A DNA stretch of 52,700 nt, taken from contig NZ_JASJEB010000028.1 of the NCBI RefSeq assembly GCF_030064895.1, positions 1 to 52,700 on the forward strand. Direction: 5' to 3'. Position numbers and translations under genes: made by a program. Below the pieces are notes generated by a model. It searched no databases. It was not told the DNA's origin and was given only the letters and a program-made list of their open reading frames with translations. Below are positions 27,920-35,715 of this stretch, one piece after another. Each line of letters opens with the position of its first letter. Position 1 is the stretch's first letter. This stretch comes from Crocosphaera sp. (GTDB taxonomy: Bacteria; Cyanobacteriota; Cyanobacteriia; Cyanobacteriales; Microcystaceae).

Positions 27920-28057
27920 ATGAAAACAGACAAAGCTTTACACATAGATACTATGTATGACGAACCGATGGACTATTTTCTAGATACTAATATCCAACCT
28001 CAAAACCTTGTCATTCATTCGTTTTTAAAAACCTTTCTAAGTGTACTATTTCACTAA
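27920..28057 (+). CDS. possible 45-aa small protein
   Basis: A short frame of 45 codons starts 38 bp after the membrane protein gene and has one of the best ribosome binding sites in the window, AAAGGAG 8 nt before the ATG. The peptide (MKTDKALHIDTMYDEPMDYF...) is acidic, with a hydrophobic C-terminus (FLKTFLSVLF). It stops at the edge of a MITE-like palindrome, so it may be the 5' part of a longer gene truncated by that insertion. No family is recognised. Confidence 0.35.
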   Translation: MKTDKALHIDTMYDEPMDYFLDTNIQPQNLVIHSFLKTFLSVLFH

Positions 28058-28060
28058 AAT

Positions 28061-28128
28061 GGTGGGTTACGACGGATAATTAGATTCTAATAATTACCTA
28101 AATTTTAGCAGTCTAACCCACCCTACGA
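28061..28128. repeat. MITE-like palindrome, copy 1
   Basis: About 68 bp: GGTGGGTTACGACGGATAAT at the left end and GTCTAACCCACCCTAC at the right end are inverted complements with an AT-rich centre. It is nearly identical to the copy at 28857-28924 and similar to that at 29281-29346. It lies at the downstream side of the DUF5615 toxin gene. Confidence 0.85.
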
Positions 28129-28132
28129 TATC

Positions 28133-28492
28133 TTAAAACGCAATCCAATCAACAACATTAATCCATTCTTCTGCTTCGCTTGTTTCCCAAATCATAATTA
28201 ATTCTTTAGCTAATTCTCCCATCGTTGTTAGGGGACGTACCCAAAATAAACCCCACATTTGTTGATTATTCTGCCAATACTCTTCTAAATGGTCAGGCAT
28301 ACTGGTACGATTATCAGTAACTAATAATCGTTGAGATGAACCTAAATATTGCAAAACATCGGGATCAAGAGTTCCCAACGGGGGAGTATTGGTATCTCCA
28401 ATGCGTAAAATATCTATGTCTGGATTTAATCTTATCACAGCATTTTTTAAACGTGGAGACAAGTTTTCATCTAGTAAGAATTTAATTTTCAT
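28133..28492 (-). CDS. DUF5615 PIN-like toxin
   Basis: The 119 residues have the DUF5615 hallmark KFLLDENLSPRL at the N-terminus, a conserved Asp-Glu-Asn of the PIN-like fold, then VLQYLGSSQRLLVTDNRTSM (second acidic site) and a Trp-rich C-terminus. Proteins of this family are considered ribonuclease-like toxins paired with DUF433. Its ATG overlaps the stop of the DUF433 gene by 4 bp, typical of translational coupling. All recognisable catalytic positions are present, so it appears intact. Target and activity are not known from sequence. Confidence 0.88.
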   Translation of the reverse strand: MKIKFLLDENLSPRLKNAVIRLNPDIDILRIGDTNTPPLGTLDPDVLQYLGSSQRLLVTDNRTSMPDHLEEYWQNNQQMWGLFWVRPLTTMGELAKELIMIWETSEAEEWINVVDWIAF

Positions 28493-28815
28493 ACCGTTAA
28501 TGAATTTTGTCTTTGCTGTTTGATTCGTTGCATTTTTTGTCTTTGAGGAGATGGGTTTTCAAGAGATTCTTGATAATGAGATTCTTTCCACTGTTTTATC
28601 CGTAAGAGATAAGCATCAATTTCCTTTTTATTTTGGAGATAATAGGTAATTGTAGCGTAAATTTTCTCTAAACTTAAATCAGGATAATTTGCTTTAATTT
28701 CTTCTGGGCTATATCCTTCCAAGAAATAGAATAATACGTTATCTATTCCAATTCGATGACCTTTAATTCTGATATCATCTTCAGAAATGAAGATAAAATA
28801 ATCTTCTAATTGCAT
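28489..28815 (-). CDS. DUF433 antitoxin-like protein
   Basis: Protein of 108 residues with the DUF433 helix-turn-helix core: DDIRIKGHRIGIDNVLFYFLEGYSPEEI and LSLEKIYATITYYLQNKKEIDAYL. The C-terminal tail is Gln/Arg-rich. It has a strong site AAGGAGA about 9 nt before the ATG. Upstream at 28840-28854 lies the AT-rich palindrome AATAAA-ATA-TTTATT, a possible self-repression operator of low specificity. Antitoxin-first order and 4-bp overlap with DUF5615 support a toxin-antitoxin pair. Confidence 0.87.
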   Translation of the reverse strand: MQLEDYFIFISEDDIRIKGHRIGIDNVLFYFLEGYSPEEIKANYPDLSLEKIYATITYYLQNKKEIDAYLLRIKQWKESHYQESLENPSPQRQKMQRIKQQRQNSLTV

Positions 28816-28856
28816 GACTGATTGTCTCCTTGTTAATTCAATAAAATATTTATTCT

Positions 28857-28924
28857 GGTGGGTTACGACGGATAATAGGATTGGAATAATTGACTATATT
28901 TTAGCCGTCTAACCCACCCTACGA
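28857..28924. repeat. MITE-like palindrome, copy 2
   Basis: Same element as at 28061, here just upstream of the DUF433 antitoxin, so the toxin-antitoxin pair is bracketed by two copies in the same orientation (GGTGGGTTACGACGGATAAT ... GTCTAACCCACCCTAC). Confidence 0.85.
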
Positions 28925-29280
28925 TTTGAGTTAAGATGTACTGTCTATAAGTTGTGTTAAGACTACTGTTTCTATGTTGTCCATAGACTTGGATCTATGT
29001 GACTCTATATATGCGCACTCTATCTCTATTTTACTCTCCAAATTTATAATAACACATTTTTGTATTTTTTTTCGAGGGTATACCCCACTGGGTTTTGTGG
29101 ACCAAAAAGGCGTACACATAAAGAAAACATTAAGATTTTTGCTCTTTTTTAGTAAATGTCAGGAAAACTTGACACAAACTATATAGTCACAGTGATTTAT
29201 GATTAATTAAGGGGAAAATTGAAGTTAATGTTAGCAAAATAGATATTTTAAAAAAATTAAACTAATTAATACACGAAAAT
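28925..29280. other. intergenic region without a supported gene
   Basis: About 355 bp of AT-rich DNA between two MITE-like copies. Short frames on both strands overlap each other and have low-complexity, Phe/Ile/Ser-rich products, so I do not call genes. A GC-richer patch at 29073-29115 (GAGGGTATACCCCACTGGG) could be a remnant of older coding or repeat sequence. Confidence 0.5.
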
Positions 29281-29346
29281 GGTTTGTTAAGACGGATAAT
29301 AAGATTTTAATAATTACCTAGATTTTTGCTGTATAACCCACCCTAC
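29281..29346. repeat. MITE-like palindrome, copy 3 (diverged)
   Basis: Third copy of the element at 28061 and 28857, more diverged at its left end (GGTTTGTTAAGACGGATAAT) but with the right end AACCCACCCTAC intact. It ends about 18 bp before the possible mazEF operator. Confidence 0.75.
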
Positions 29347-29363
29347 TAATGACGGGTCAAAAG

Positions 29364-29379
29364 TTATACAATGTATAAT
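29364..29379 (+). promoter_or_regulatory. possible mazEF promoter/operator (TTATAC-AAT-GTATAA over TATAAT)
   Basis: A perfect 6-bp inverted repeat (29364-29369 with 29373-29378) overlaps a consensus -10 hexamer TATAAT (29374-29379), 26-41 bp before the antitoxin start codon. Such overlap fits autorepression by a MazE dimer, but binding is inferred. Confidence 0.5.
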
Positions 29380-29404
29380 ATCTTGTAATAAAGAGTGTTA
29401 AACG

Positions 29405-29656
29405 ATGGAAATAGAACTGAAAAAATGGGGAAATAGTCTAGGCTTAAGAATACCCTATAAAGTGGCTGAAAGTTTTGGCGTTGAAGAAAACTCTGTCATT
29501 GAGTTAACCGAATCAGACAATGCTCTGATAATTACCAAGAAAAGAAAAGTGAGTAATCTTGACGAATTATTAGCTAGTATTCCCCCTAATTTTGCCTACC
29601 CTGATGATGTTCTTGACTTTGTTGAAAGTGAAACTGAAGGAAGGGAATTAATTTAG
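29405..29656 (+). CDS. mazE: MazE-type antitoxin (AbrB/SpoVT fold)
   Basis: 83-residue swapped-hairpin DNA-binding antitoxin: IELKKWGNSLGLRIPYKV is the diagnostic MazE/AbrB motif, followed by a strand LIITKK and an acidic C-terminal tail (VLDFVESETEGRELI) that would cover the toxin. It is followed after 4 bp by mazF. A palindrome overlapping its -10 box suggests self-regulation. Confidence 0.93.
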   Translation: MEIELKKWGNSLGLRIPYKVAESFGVEENSVIELTESDNALIITKKRKVSNLDELLASIPPNFAYPDDVLDFVESETEGRELI

Positions 29657-29660
29657 AAAA

Positions 29661-30002
29661 ATGCTAAATATTTCCAGAGGAGAAATTATTAGAATTAATC
29701 TCAACCCAACCCAAGGAAGAGAACAATCAGGAAATGCACGTCCTTGTTTAGTTCTCAGTCATACTGAATACAATTTAGCTCGTCAAGGAATAGTAGTGGT
29801 AACTCCCATTACAAGTACCATCAAACCAGAAGTTAAAATGATGATTGAGATTCCCGATGGATTCAAAATCAACGGTTCAGTTATTGCAGAACAAATTAGA
29901 ACAGTTGATTTGAATACTCGTTGGTGGAAAACCACAGGAGAAATTCTGCCCAAGGACTTTGTTGATTATGTTGCAGAAACTTTTTTAGTTATTATTAACT
30001 AA
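29661..30002 (+). CDS. mazF: MazF/PemK-type endoribonuclease toxin
   Basis: 113-residue sequence-specific mRNA interferase of the MazF/PemK family. The fold signature is seen in ISRGEIIRINLNPTQGREQSG (1-21, conserved Arg of the active site), RPCLVLSH, VVTPITST (conserved catalytic Thr/Ser region) and VIAEQIRTVD. Length and motifs are normal, so the module looks intact. It is transcribed with mazE. It ends 21 bp from the convergent amidase gene. Confidence 0.95.
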   Translation: MLNISRGEIIRINLNPTQGREQSGNARPCLVLSHTEYNLARQGIVVVTPITSTIKPEVKMMIEIPDGFKINGSVIAEQIRTVDLNTRWWKTTGEILPKDFVDYVAETFLVIIN

Positions 30003-30023
30003 TTTTGTCCTCGACAGTTGGCA

Positions 30024-31682
30024 TCAATAATTAATAGTTTCTCCTGGTAAGGGAGGAGTAGAAGCAGGCGATCGCCGAAATTGGGTCGCTTGTTCGTAAG
30101 CGTAAGCAAAGCCTAATAAAGTAGGTTCACTGTAAGCCAAACCGAAGAAAGTTAAACCAACCGGTAATCCTTGCTTAGTAAAACCCATAGGAACGGAAAT
30201 TCCTGGAAAACCAGAAACATTGGCCAAGTATCCTGGAGTATAAGGATCATCGATGTTGCATTCATAAGTGCGATCGTTTTCGATGGTATAAAGGGGGCCA
30301 GCAGGACACCTCATAGTAGGAAAAATCATGGCATCAAGCTCCTGAGACTCCATAATAGAAGTCAGAACTTGACGCACTCTCGGAAACTCGTATTGAGTAA
30401 TATAGAGATAACGAGGGTCTGCCAGTCCTTTATGCTCAACAGAAGCTTGCGCCCCTCGAATACGCCCAGGATTTAACGCATTTGAAGATTGAGCAATATT
30501 ATTAGATAAAGCTAAGTTAATCAACCGTTCCAGACTTTTCGGGACAGAAGCAGTTAAAGTCTGTAGGTAATTTTCCAGTTGGGGTTCAAACTCAGCCTCT
30601 GTGACTTCTTCCATCAAAGGCCAGAGATTTTCTAATTGTGTCGGTAAGTCCACTATCACCATCTCTGCCCCCAATTCTTTGAGCTTGGCAACGGCTTGTT
30701 GGGTTAAAGCGTCAACCTCCTCATTACCTCCGTTGAAATCGATGACAACGCCAATTTTAGCCCCTTTCAGAGCGTCTTTATCGAGGAATTGAGTATAATC
30801 TTGATAGGATTTTCCTTGACTATCTAAAGTGCGAGGATCGTTGCGATCGATTCCAGCCATAATCCCTAAAGCGATCGCTCCATCTCTGACTGTGTTGGTC
30901 ATAGGCCCTGCGGAATCAAAGGAGAGGGTCAGAGGAACAATACCATCCCGACTGACTAACCCTTGAGTAGGTTTAATACCGACGATACCAGCTACGGAAG
31001 CAGGTCCACGGATAGAACCGGACGTATCTGTACCTGTGGCTAAAAGGGCAAAACTCGCTGCGATCGCTGCCCCACTGCCTCCACTTGAACCGGAGGGGTC
31101 ACGGGTCAATTTATAGGGGTTGAGGGTTAAGCCTCCCAGAGAACTATAGCCTAGCCAACCATAGGACTCAGCAAACTCACTCATATTGGCTTTAGCGATG
31201 ATAATTGCCCCTGCATCGCGCAGTTTTTTGATGGTAAAGGCATCATCAGGGGGTAAAGAGTTATCTAAGAGGATAGAACCTGCTGTGGTGGGGATATCTT
31301 TTGTATTATAGTTATCTTTAACGATAATAGGGATGCCGTGTAGGGGACCCCGTGGACCGCTCTCTTGACGTTCTTTGTCTAAAGCGATTGCTTCTGCAAC
31401 AGCATTGGGGTTAACGGAGATAATCGCATTAATTTTCGGTCCTTGATCTTCGTAGGTTTCAATGCGTTTGAGATAAAGTTTAACCAATTGTTCGGAAGTC
31501 ACAGCACCTTTTTCTAAGGCTTGGTTAACTTCTGTCAGTGTTGTTTCTGTGAGGCGTAAAGTTTGGGCCACACTTGCAGCAGGAAGGAAGTTAATACTAA
31601 TAGCTGACAGAGAAGCAAAGGTTTGTTTAATCAGGTTAGATAGCTTTAATTTTTTTTGATTCATCTCCTCATTTTTCACCAT
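30024..31682 (-). CDS. amidase-signature family amidase, probably exported
   Basis: 552 residues with the Ser-cisSer-Lys triad of amidase-signature hydrolases: Lys122 in GIPIIVKDNYNT, cis-Ser199 in DPSGSSGGSGAA and nucleophile Ser223 in GTDTSGSIRGPAS. Before the core is a basic N-terminus with a hydrophobic stretch ending ASVAQ (about 20-40), which looks like a signal peptide, so a periplasmic location is likely. It is therefore not GatA, which is cytoplasmic. Substrate unknown (amides or peptides). The ATG at 31682 is used here; another at codon 7 follows GAGGAG too closely. Monocistronic, convergent with mazEF. Confidence 0.9.
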   Translation of the reverse strand: MVKNEEMNQKKLKLSNLIKQTFASLSAISINFLPAASVAQTLRLTETTLTEVNQALEKGAVTSEQLVKLYLKRIETYEDQGPKINAIISVNPNAVAEAIALDKERQESGPRGPLHGIPIIVKDNYNTKDIPTTAGSILLDNSLPPDDAFTIKKLRDAGAIIIAKANMSEFAESYGWLGYSSLGGLTLNPYKLTRDPSGSSGGSGAAIAASFALLATGTDTSGSIRGPASVAGIVGIKPTQGLVSRDGIVPLTLSFDSAGPMTNTVRDGAIALGIMAGIDRNDPRTLDSQGKSYQDYTQFLDKDALKGAKIGVVIDFNGGNEEVDALTQQAVAKLKELGAEMVIVDLPTQLENLWPLMEEVTEAEFEPQLENYLQTLTASVPKSLERLINLALSNNIAQSSNALNPGRIRGAQASVEHKGLADPRYLYITQYEFPRVRQVLTSIMESQELDAMIFPTMRCPAGPLYTIENDRTYECNIDDPYTPGYLANVSGFPGISVPMGFTKQGLPVGLTFFGLAYSEPTLLGFAYAYEQATQFRRSPASTPPLPGETINY

Positions 31683-31823
31683 TTTAAGAATACTTTAATT
31701 TATAGAATTTACATTGAATCTGCAAGCAGTAACATGGACTTCTAGGCTGTAAGCAGGAAGAATTATGCTGAGCGTGTCGAAGTATGCTTGTGTTAGACTA
31801 TTTAAGGCTCAAATGTAAACACT

Positions 31824-33842
31824 ATGAGTGATTATAGTTGGTTGAACAAAAATAAACAACAAGCTAGTGAAGATGGTGTTAACATTGTAAACTTATTAAT
31901 TTTTTACCTAATTAATTCGATGATGTACCGATTAAGAAAAATAGTTACGCTGCAATTATCTTCTATTTCCTCTTTAATATTGTGTATCATTATTAGTTTA
32001 ACTACTTGTTTTTTATCAGTTAGTTTATCGTCTTTAACCCTAGCACAAACCCCTGTTATTTCTCCTAGTCCTAATCTTGAGGAACCCCAAGAAGTTGAAC
32101 CGAGTAATAGTATTCCTCCTGTTAATTCTCGCTTAAAAGAAGCTGAAACAGATCCCGAAATTAAAGAATTAATGGAACGCTTTAATATTGGAGTAGAAGA
32201 AGCTATTAAACTTAAAGATAAAAAGAAAGAATTAGATAGTCTTGGTTTATTTAGTTTATCATCAGGACAATTAGGTAATCTTCAATATCAAGCTGTTAAA
32301 CTGGATGGACGTATTGTGATGCCGGTTGCTGTTAATATTGAAGAGGATAAAAATATATTAAAACTTCGTGTTAAAACTATTGAAAATACCCTTGATGAAA
32401 TTGTAAAAAGAAATATCAACCCTAATGAAATTATTGTTTATCCTTCTATTCTTAATCAGGAAACAGTAATAGTTATTTCTCCTAAAAATCAATTAGGAAT
32501 ATCTGATACTGGGATCAAACAAACATGGTTATTAATGACCATTACAGCAGCAGATTCTCGACTTTATGGTATTCCCATTCCTGTCTTGGCTACAATTAGT
32601 TCTCACATAGTTCATGAAGCTTTAGAGGTAGCATGGCAATCTCGTCAACCCCATTCCCTTTTACAAAAAGGGGTTATTTCTTTTGCTATTTTTCTTTTAA
32701 TGATCATAGCTAGTTGGTTATTATTAGCCTCACAAAAATATTTAGTTCCACGCAAAAACTCCAAAATATCTATGTTTTGGAATCGAAAATTACTGTTAAT
32801 AGGACACGCAATTATTTGGTTCCCTGGTATGGGTTTTATTTTGAAAGGTTTTCCTGATTCTTATGAAATTGGTCGTTGGTTATTAGATAATACTTTTACT
32901 ATTTCTATAGCAATTATTTCTTTTCTACTAATAAGTCGAATTCTCGATCTTATTGTTAGATTTGGAGAGTCCCAAGAAAGATTAAAAGCAGTTCCAATTC
33001 GAGTTTTTGTACAACTTTTTTATATTTTATTAGCTAGTTTATTTATCTTAATTATTGTTGCTAATTCTATTAATCAACCCCTCACTAATATTTTAGCCAC
33101 AGTAGGTGCTGGTAGTGCTATTTTAATGCTTATTTTTAAAGATTCTATTATGGGTTTTACCGCAGGTTTACAGTTAGCCGCTAATGGGATGGTGGCCTTA
33201 GGAGATTGGATTGAAATGCCTAGTTATGGTGTTGATGGCTTTGTTAATGAAATCAATTTATTCACGGTAAAAGTGTTAAACTGGGATAATACAATTACCT
33301 CTATTCCTACCTATGCTTTAATATCCAATTCTTTTAAAAATTGGCGTATTATGTTTGAATCTGGGGGTAGAAAAATTCAACGTGCGATTTATATTGATAT
33401 GACTTCGATTAAATTTTGTGATCAAGAAATGTTAGAAAAATTTTCTAAAATGAAATATATTGGAGAAGATATTAAACAACATTTGAGTAGTAATAATTTA
33501 GAACCTATTGATGATAAGTTTTTAACCAATATTGGGGTATTTCGTGCTTATGTAATGGCCTATTTACACGCACATCCTAAAGTTAGTCCAGGCCCTTATT
33601 TTTTAGTCCGTCAATTACATCCTACTGCACAGGGTTTACCACTGGAAATTTATGTTTATAGTAATGACACGGCTTGGTCCCATTACGAAGAAGTACAGTC
33701 AGGCATTTTTGATCATCTTCTTTGTATGGTTCCTCAATTTGATTTAAGAGTGTTTCAAAGTCCCTCTAGCTATGATTTAGGAACCTTTGCAATGAAAGAT
33801 AAATCAATAGAAAACAGTTCAGATTTATCAATGGATAACTAA
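31824..33842 (+). CDS. mechanosensitive ion channel, MscS superfamily (YbdG/MscM-like)
   Basis: 672 residues. An N-terminal hydrophobic export signal lies around 45-74, then a periplasmic-looking region (about 75-280), several membrane helices from about 285, and the MscS pore and beta domain: ILATVGAGSAILMLIFKDSIMGFTAG (about 430) and ALGDWIEMPSYGVDGFVNEI. The C-terminal half has YbdG-like features: ISNSFKNWRIMFESGGRKIQRAI, and GLPLEIYVYSNDTAW. It probably releases solutes on hypo-osmotic shock. The ATG at 31920 (MMYRLRK) is a plausible alternative start, giving a more normal signal peptide. It differs clearly from the second MscS gene 5 kb downstream. Confidence 0.87.
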   Translation: MSDYSWLNKNKQQASEDGVNIVNLLIFYLINSMMYRLRKIVTLQLSSISSLILCIIISLTTCFLSVSLSSLTLAQTPVISPSPNLEEPQEVEPSNSIPPVNSRLKEAETDPEIKELMERFNIGVEEAIKLKDKKKELDSLGLFSLSSGQLGNLQYQAVKLDGRIVMPVAVNIEEDKNILKLRVKTIENTLDEIVKRNINPNEIIVYPSILNQETVIVISPKNQLGISDTGIKQTWLLMTITAADSRLYGIPIPVLATISSHIVHEALEVAWQSRQPHSLLQKGVISFAIFLLMIIASWLLLASQKYLVPRKNSKISMFWNRKLLLIGHAIIWFPGMGFILKGFPDSYEIGRWLLDNTFTISIAIISFLLISRILDLIVRFGESQERLKAVPIRVFVQLFYILLASLFILIIVANSINQPLTNILATVGAGSAILMLIFKDSIMGFTAGLQLAANGMVALGDWIEMPSYGVDGFVNEINLFTVKVLNWDNTITSIPTYALISNSFKNWRIMFESGGRKIQRAIYIDMTSIKFCDQEMLEKFSKMKYIGEDIKQHLSSNNLEPIDDKFLTNIGVFRAYVMAYLHAHPKVSPGPYFLVRQLHPTAQGLPLEIYVYSNDTAWSHYEEVQSGIFDHLLCMVPQFDLRVFQSPSSYDLGTFAMKDKSIENSSDLSMDN

Positions 33843-33887
33843 TAATTATTAACTCATACTTGTGAGGTACGGTATTTTCTAGTTTTA

Positions 33888-33921
33888 GGAGTTCGGAGTT
33901 CGGAGTTCGGAGTTCGGAGTT
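33888..33921. repeat. heptamer tandem repeat GGAGTTC
   Basis: Nearly five exact copies of the heptamer GGAGTTC lie 46 bp after the channel gene. They are followed by a C-rich stretch (about 33948-34005) of CTCCCC-type units. Both are typical unstable cyanobacterial tandem repeats. Confidence 0.85.
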
Positions 33922-33996
33922 ATGATTTTTTGAACGAGACATCCAACTCTCCCACACTCCCCCTCACCCCGTCTCCCCACACTCCCCGTCTCCCCA

Positions 33997-34947
33997 TCAC
34001 CCCCAGATACTTTCTACGGTATAACTACTATTAGGAATGGCAAAAAATGACCCATCAACATAACGATAATTGCAATTAAGGGTTTTAATTTGTTCCATAT
34101 CCTCTGCGTCTAAATTAATGTTTTGTGCCGCAAAATTTTGCTTAATTCTTTCAGGAGAAACGGACTTAGGAATAACTACAGTTCCCCTTTCGATCGCCCA
34201 TTGAATTAAAATTTGTGCTGTGGTAACTTGATACTTTTTCGCTATGTTCTTAATGACTTCATTTTCTAACAATATAGGTTCATTTTTTTGTTTAAGAAAA
34301 TCAGGACGATCTTTGGAACCCAAGGGAGAATATGCTGTTAATGCTATGTCATTTTTTTGACAGTAAGCAAGTAATTCATCTTGTTGTAAATAAGGATGAC
34401 ATTCTACTTGATTCATGGCAGGTTTTATGCTACAACTGGACAAAATATTATCAATTTTTTTGATACTGAAGTTAGAAACACCAATATTTTTAACTAATCC
34501 TTCATTAACTGCTTGTTCCATTCCTTGCCATGTTTCTATTAAAGGAACTTCGGATAAAGATAATAAACCAGAAGCATCTTCAGGAAAATTTATCTCTGGT
34601 TTAAAAGCAACTGGCCAGTGAATAAGATATAAATCAAGATAATCTATTTGTAAGTCTTTTAAAGTTTGTTTTAAAGCTGGAACAACGTCATTTTTGTAAT
34701 GTCGATTATTCCAGAGTTTAGATGTTATAAAAATATCTTTGCGTTTCACAACATTGTTAGTAAAAGACTCGATTAAACCTTCTCCAACTTCTTTTTCATT
34801 ACCATATATCGACGCACAATCAATATGTTTATAATCTAGAATTAAAGCAGATTTAACTGCATTTTTAACTTGTCCTGGTTCAGACTTCCAGGTTCCTAAT
34901 CCAAACTGAGGAATCGTGTTTCCGTTATTTAATGTTAAAGTTTTCAT
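33997..34947 (-). CDS. aldo/keto reductase
   Basis: NADPH-dependent (beta/alpha)8 reductase of 316 residues acting on aldehydes or ketones. The full tetrad is present: Asp43 and Tyr48 in HIDCASIYGNEKEVG, Lys77 in FITSKLWN and His110 in LDLYLIHWPV. The cofactor-binding motif near the C-terminus is VVIPKSVSPERIKQN. The native substrate is unknown. It starts 13 bp after the SOUL protein gene, so the two form an operon. Confidence 0.95.
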   Translation of the reverse strand: MKTLTLNNGNTIPQFGLGTWKSEPGQVKNAVKSALILDYKHIDCASIYGNEKEVGEGLIESFTNNVVKRKDIFITSKLWNNRHYKNDVVPALKQTLKDLQIDYLDLYLIHWPVAFKPEINFPEDASGLLSLSEVPLIETWQGMEQAVNEGLVKNIGVSNFSIKKIDNILSSCSIKPAMNQVECHPYLQQDELLAYCQKNDIALTAYSPLGSKDRPDFLKQKNEPILLENEVIKNIAKKYQVTTAQILIQWAIERGTVVIPKSVSPERIKQNFAAQNINLDAEDMEQIKTLNCNYRYVDGSFFAIPNSSYTVESIWG

Positions 34948-34960
34948 CTGTAATTAACCT

Positions 34961-35557
34961 TTATTGTGTGACGGGGATTTGAATTTCACTACGTTTAGCA
35001 GCATCAGGTTTATAAGGGCCATCGTAGAACAAACGACGAGGTTTACCTACCATTTGATAACCAGGATTTTTTGATAGCCAATTTTTCAGTTTTTCTAACC
35101 CTTGTTGATAACTTTCGTAGGAATAACCACCCTGTAATCCTAAGCTTATCACTGTCATAGCAGGAATGTCCTCAACCGTAATATTATTAGCTATTTCTTG
35201 GGGATAAATATCCGTATTCCGATAAAGAAAAGACACCGTTGCTGATCCTGTTTTTTCATTACTTTCTAGGGTACTCAAGGGATAACGAGTTTCTACCGGT
35301 GCTGTCATAGAAATGTTATTGCTGCTAATATGTTGGAATAAGGAAGAAAATGCCTGATTGCCAGCTTCAGAGAGATTTCCCGAATAATTATAAGTAGCAG
35401 CACGATAGGCAGGATATTGCTTAATTTCGATTTTATCAGGGGCTGTGGGAGCAGGAAAACCAACAGGTAAAGGCGCACTATTGGCCTGATAAATACCAAA
35501 AGCAAACCAAGCGATCGCTATAATACCTATAGGTAAGAATAAATAGTGAGGTTTCAT
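34961..35557 (-). CDS. SOUL heme-binding family protein
   Basis: 198 residues from the ATG at 35557 (a TTG 15 bp upstream is the only alternative). An N-terminal hydrophobic helix (about 4-24) acts as an anchor or signal. The SOUL domain shows IEIKQYPAYRAATYNYSG, FSSLFQHI, ISMTAPVETRYP (the MTAPV hallmark), TVSFLYR and YDGPYKPDAAKRSEIQIPV at the C-terminus. Family members bind heme or related tetrapyrroles. It forms an operon with the aldo/keto reductase; a functional link, if any, is unknown. Confidence 0.93.
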   Translation of the reverse strand: MKPHYLFLPIGIIAIAWFAFGIYQANSAPLPVGFPAPTAPDKIEIKQYPAYRAATYNYSGNLSEAGNQAFSSLFQHISSNNISMTAPVETRYPLSTLESNEKTGSATVSFLYRNTDIYPQEIANNITVEDIPAMTVISLGLQGGYSYESYQQGLEKLKNWLSKNPGYQMVGKPRRLFYDGPYKPDAAKRSEIQIPVTQ

Positions 35558-35715
35558 TGTTACAAATACCAATTATACTCATTAACTGTAACATAGATAT
35601 TGTAGAGCAAACTCAGGTAAGAAGTAACAGATAAATGTTCTACTATTTTACAGAACCCAGTTATAATTATTGATAACATTATTTTTGATATTACTATCAA
35701 TAGGAAACTTTTAAC

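Noticed and set aside
28840-28854. AATAAA-ATA-TTTATT as a firm operator for the DUF433 antitoxin
   Set aside because: AT-only palindromes of this size are expected by chance in this AT-rich DNA; mentioned only as a possibility.
28931-29186. Overlapping short frames on both strands between MITE copies
   Set aside because: Low-complexity Phe/Ile/Ser-rich products, mutual overlap, no binding site and no recognisable family.
30024-31682. Amidase as GatA of the tRNA amidotransferase
   Set aside because: It has an export signal-like N-terminus and lacks gatB/gatC context; a stand-alone exported amidase fits better.
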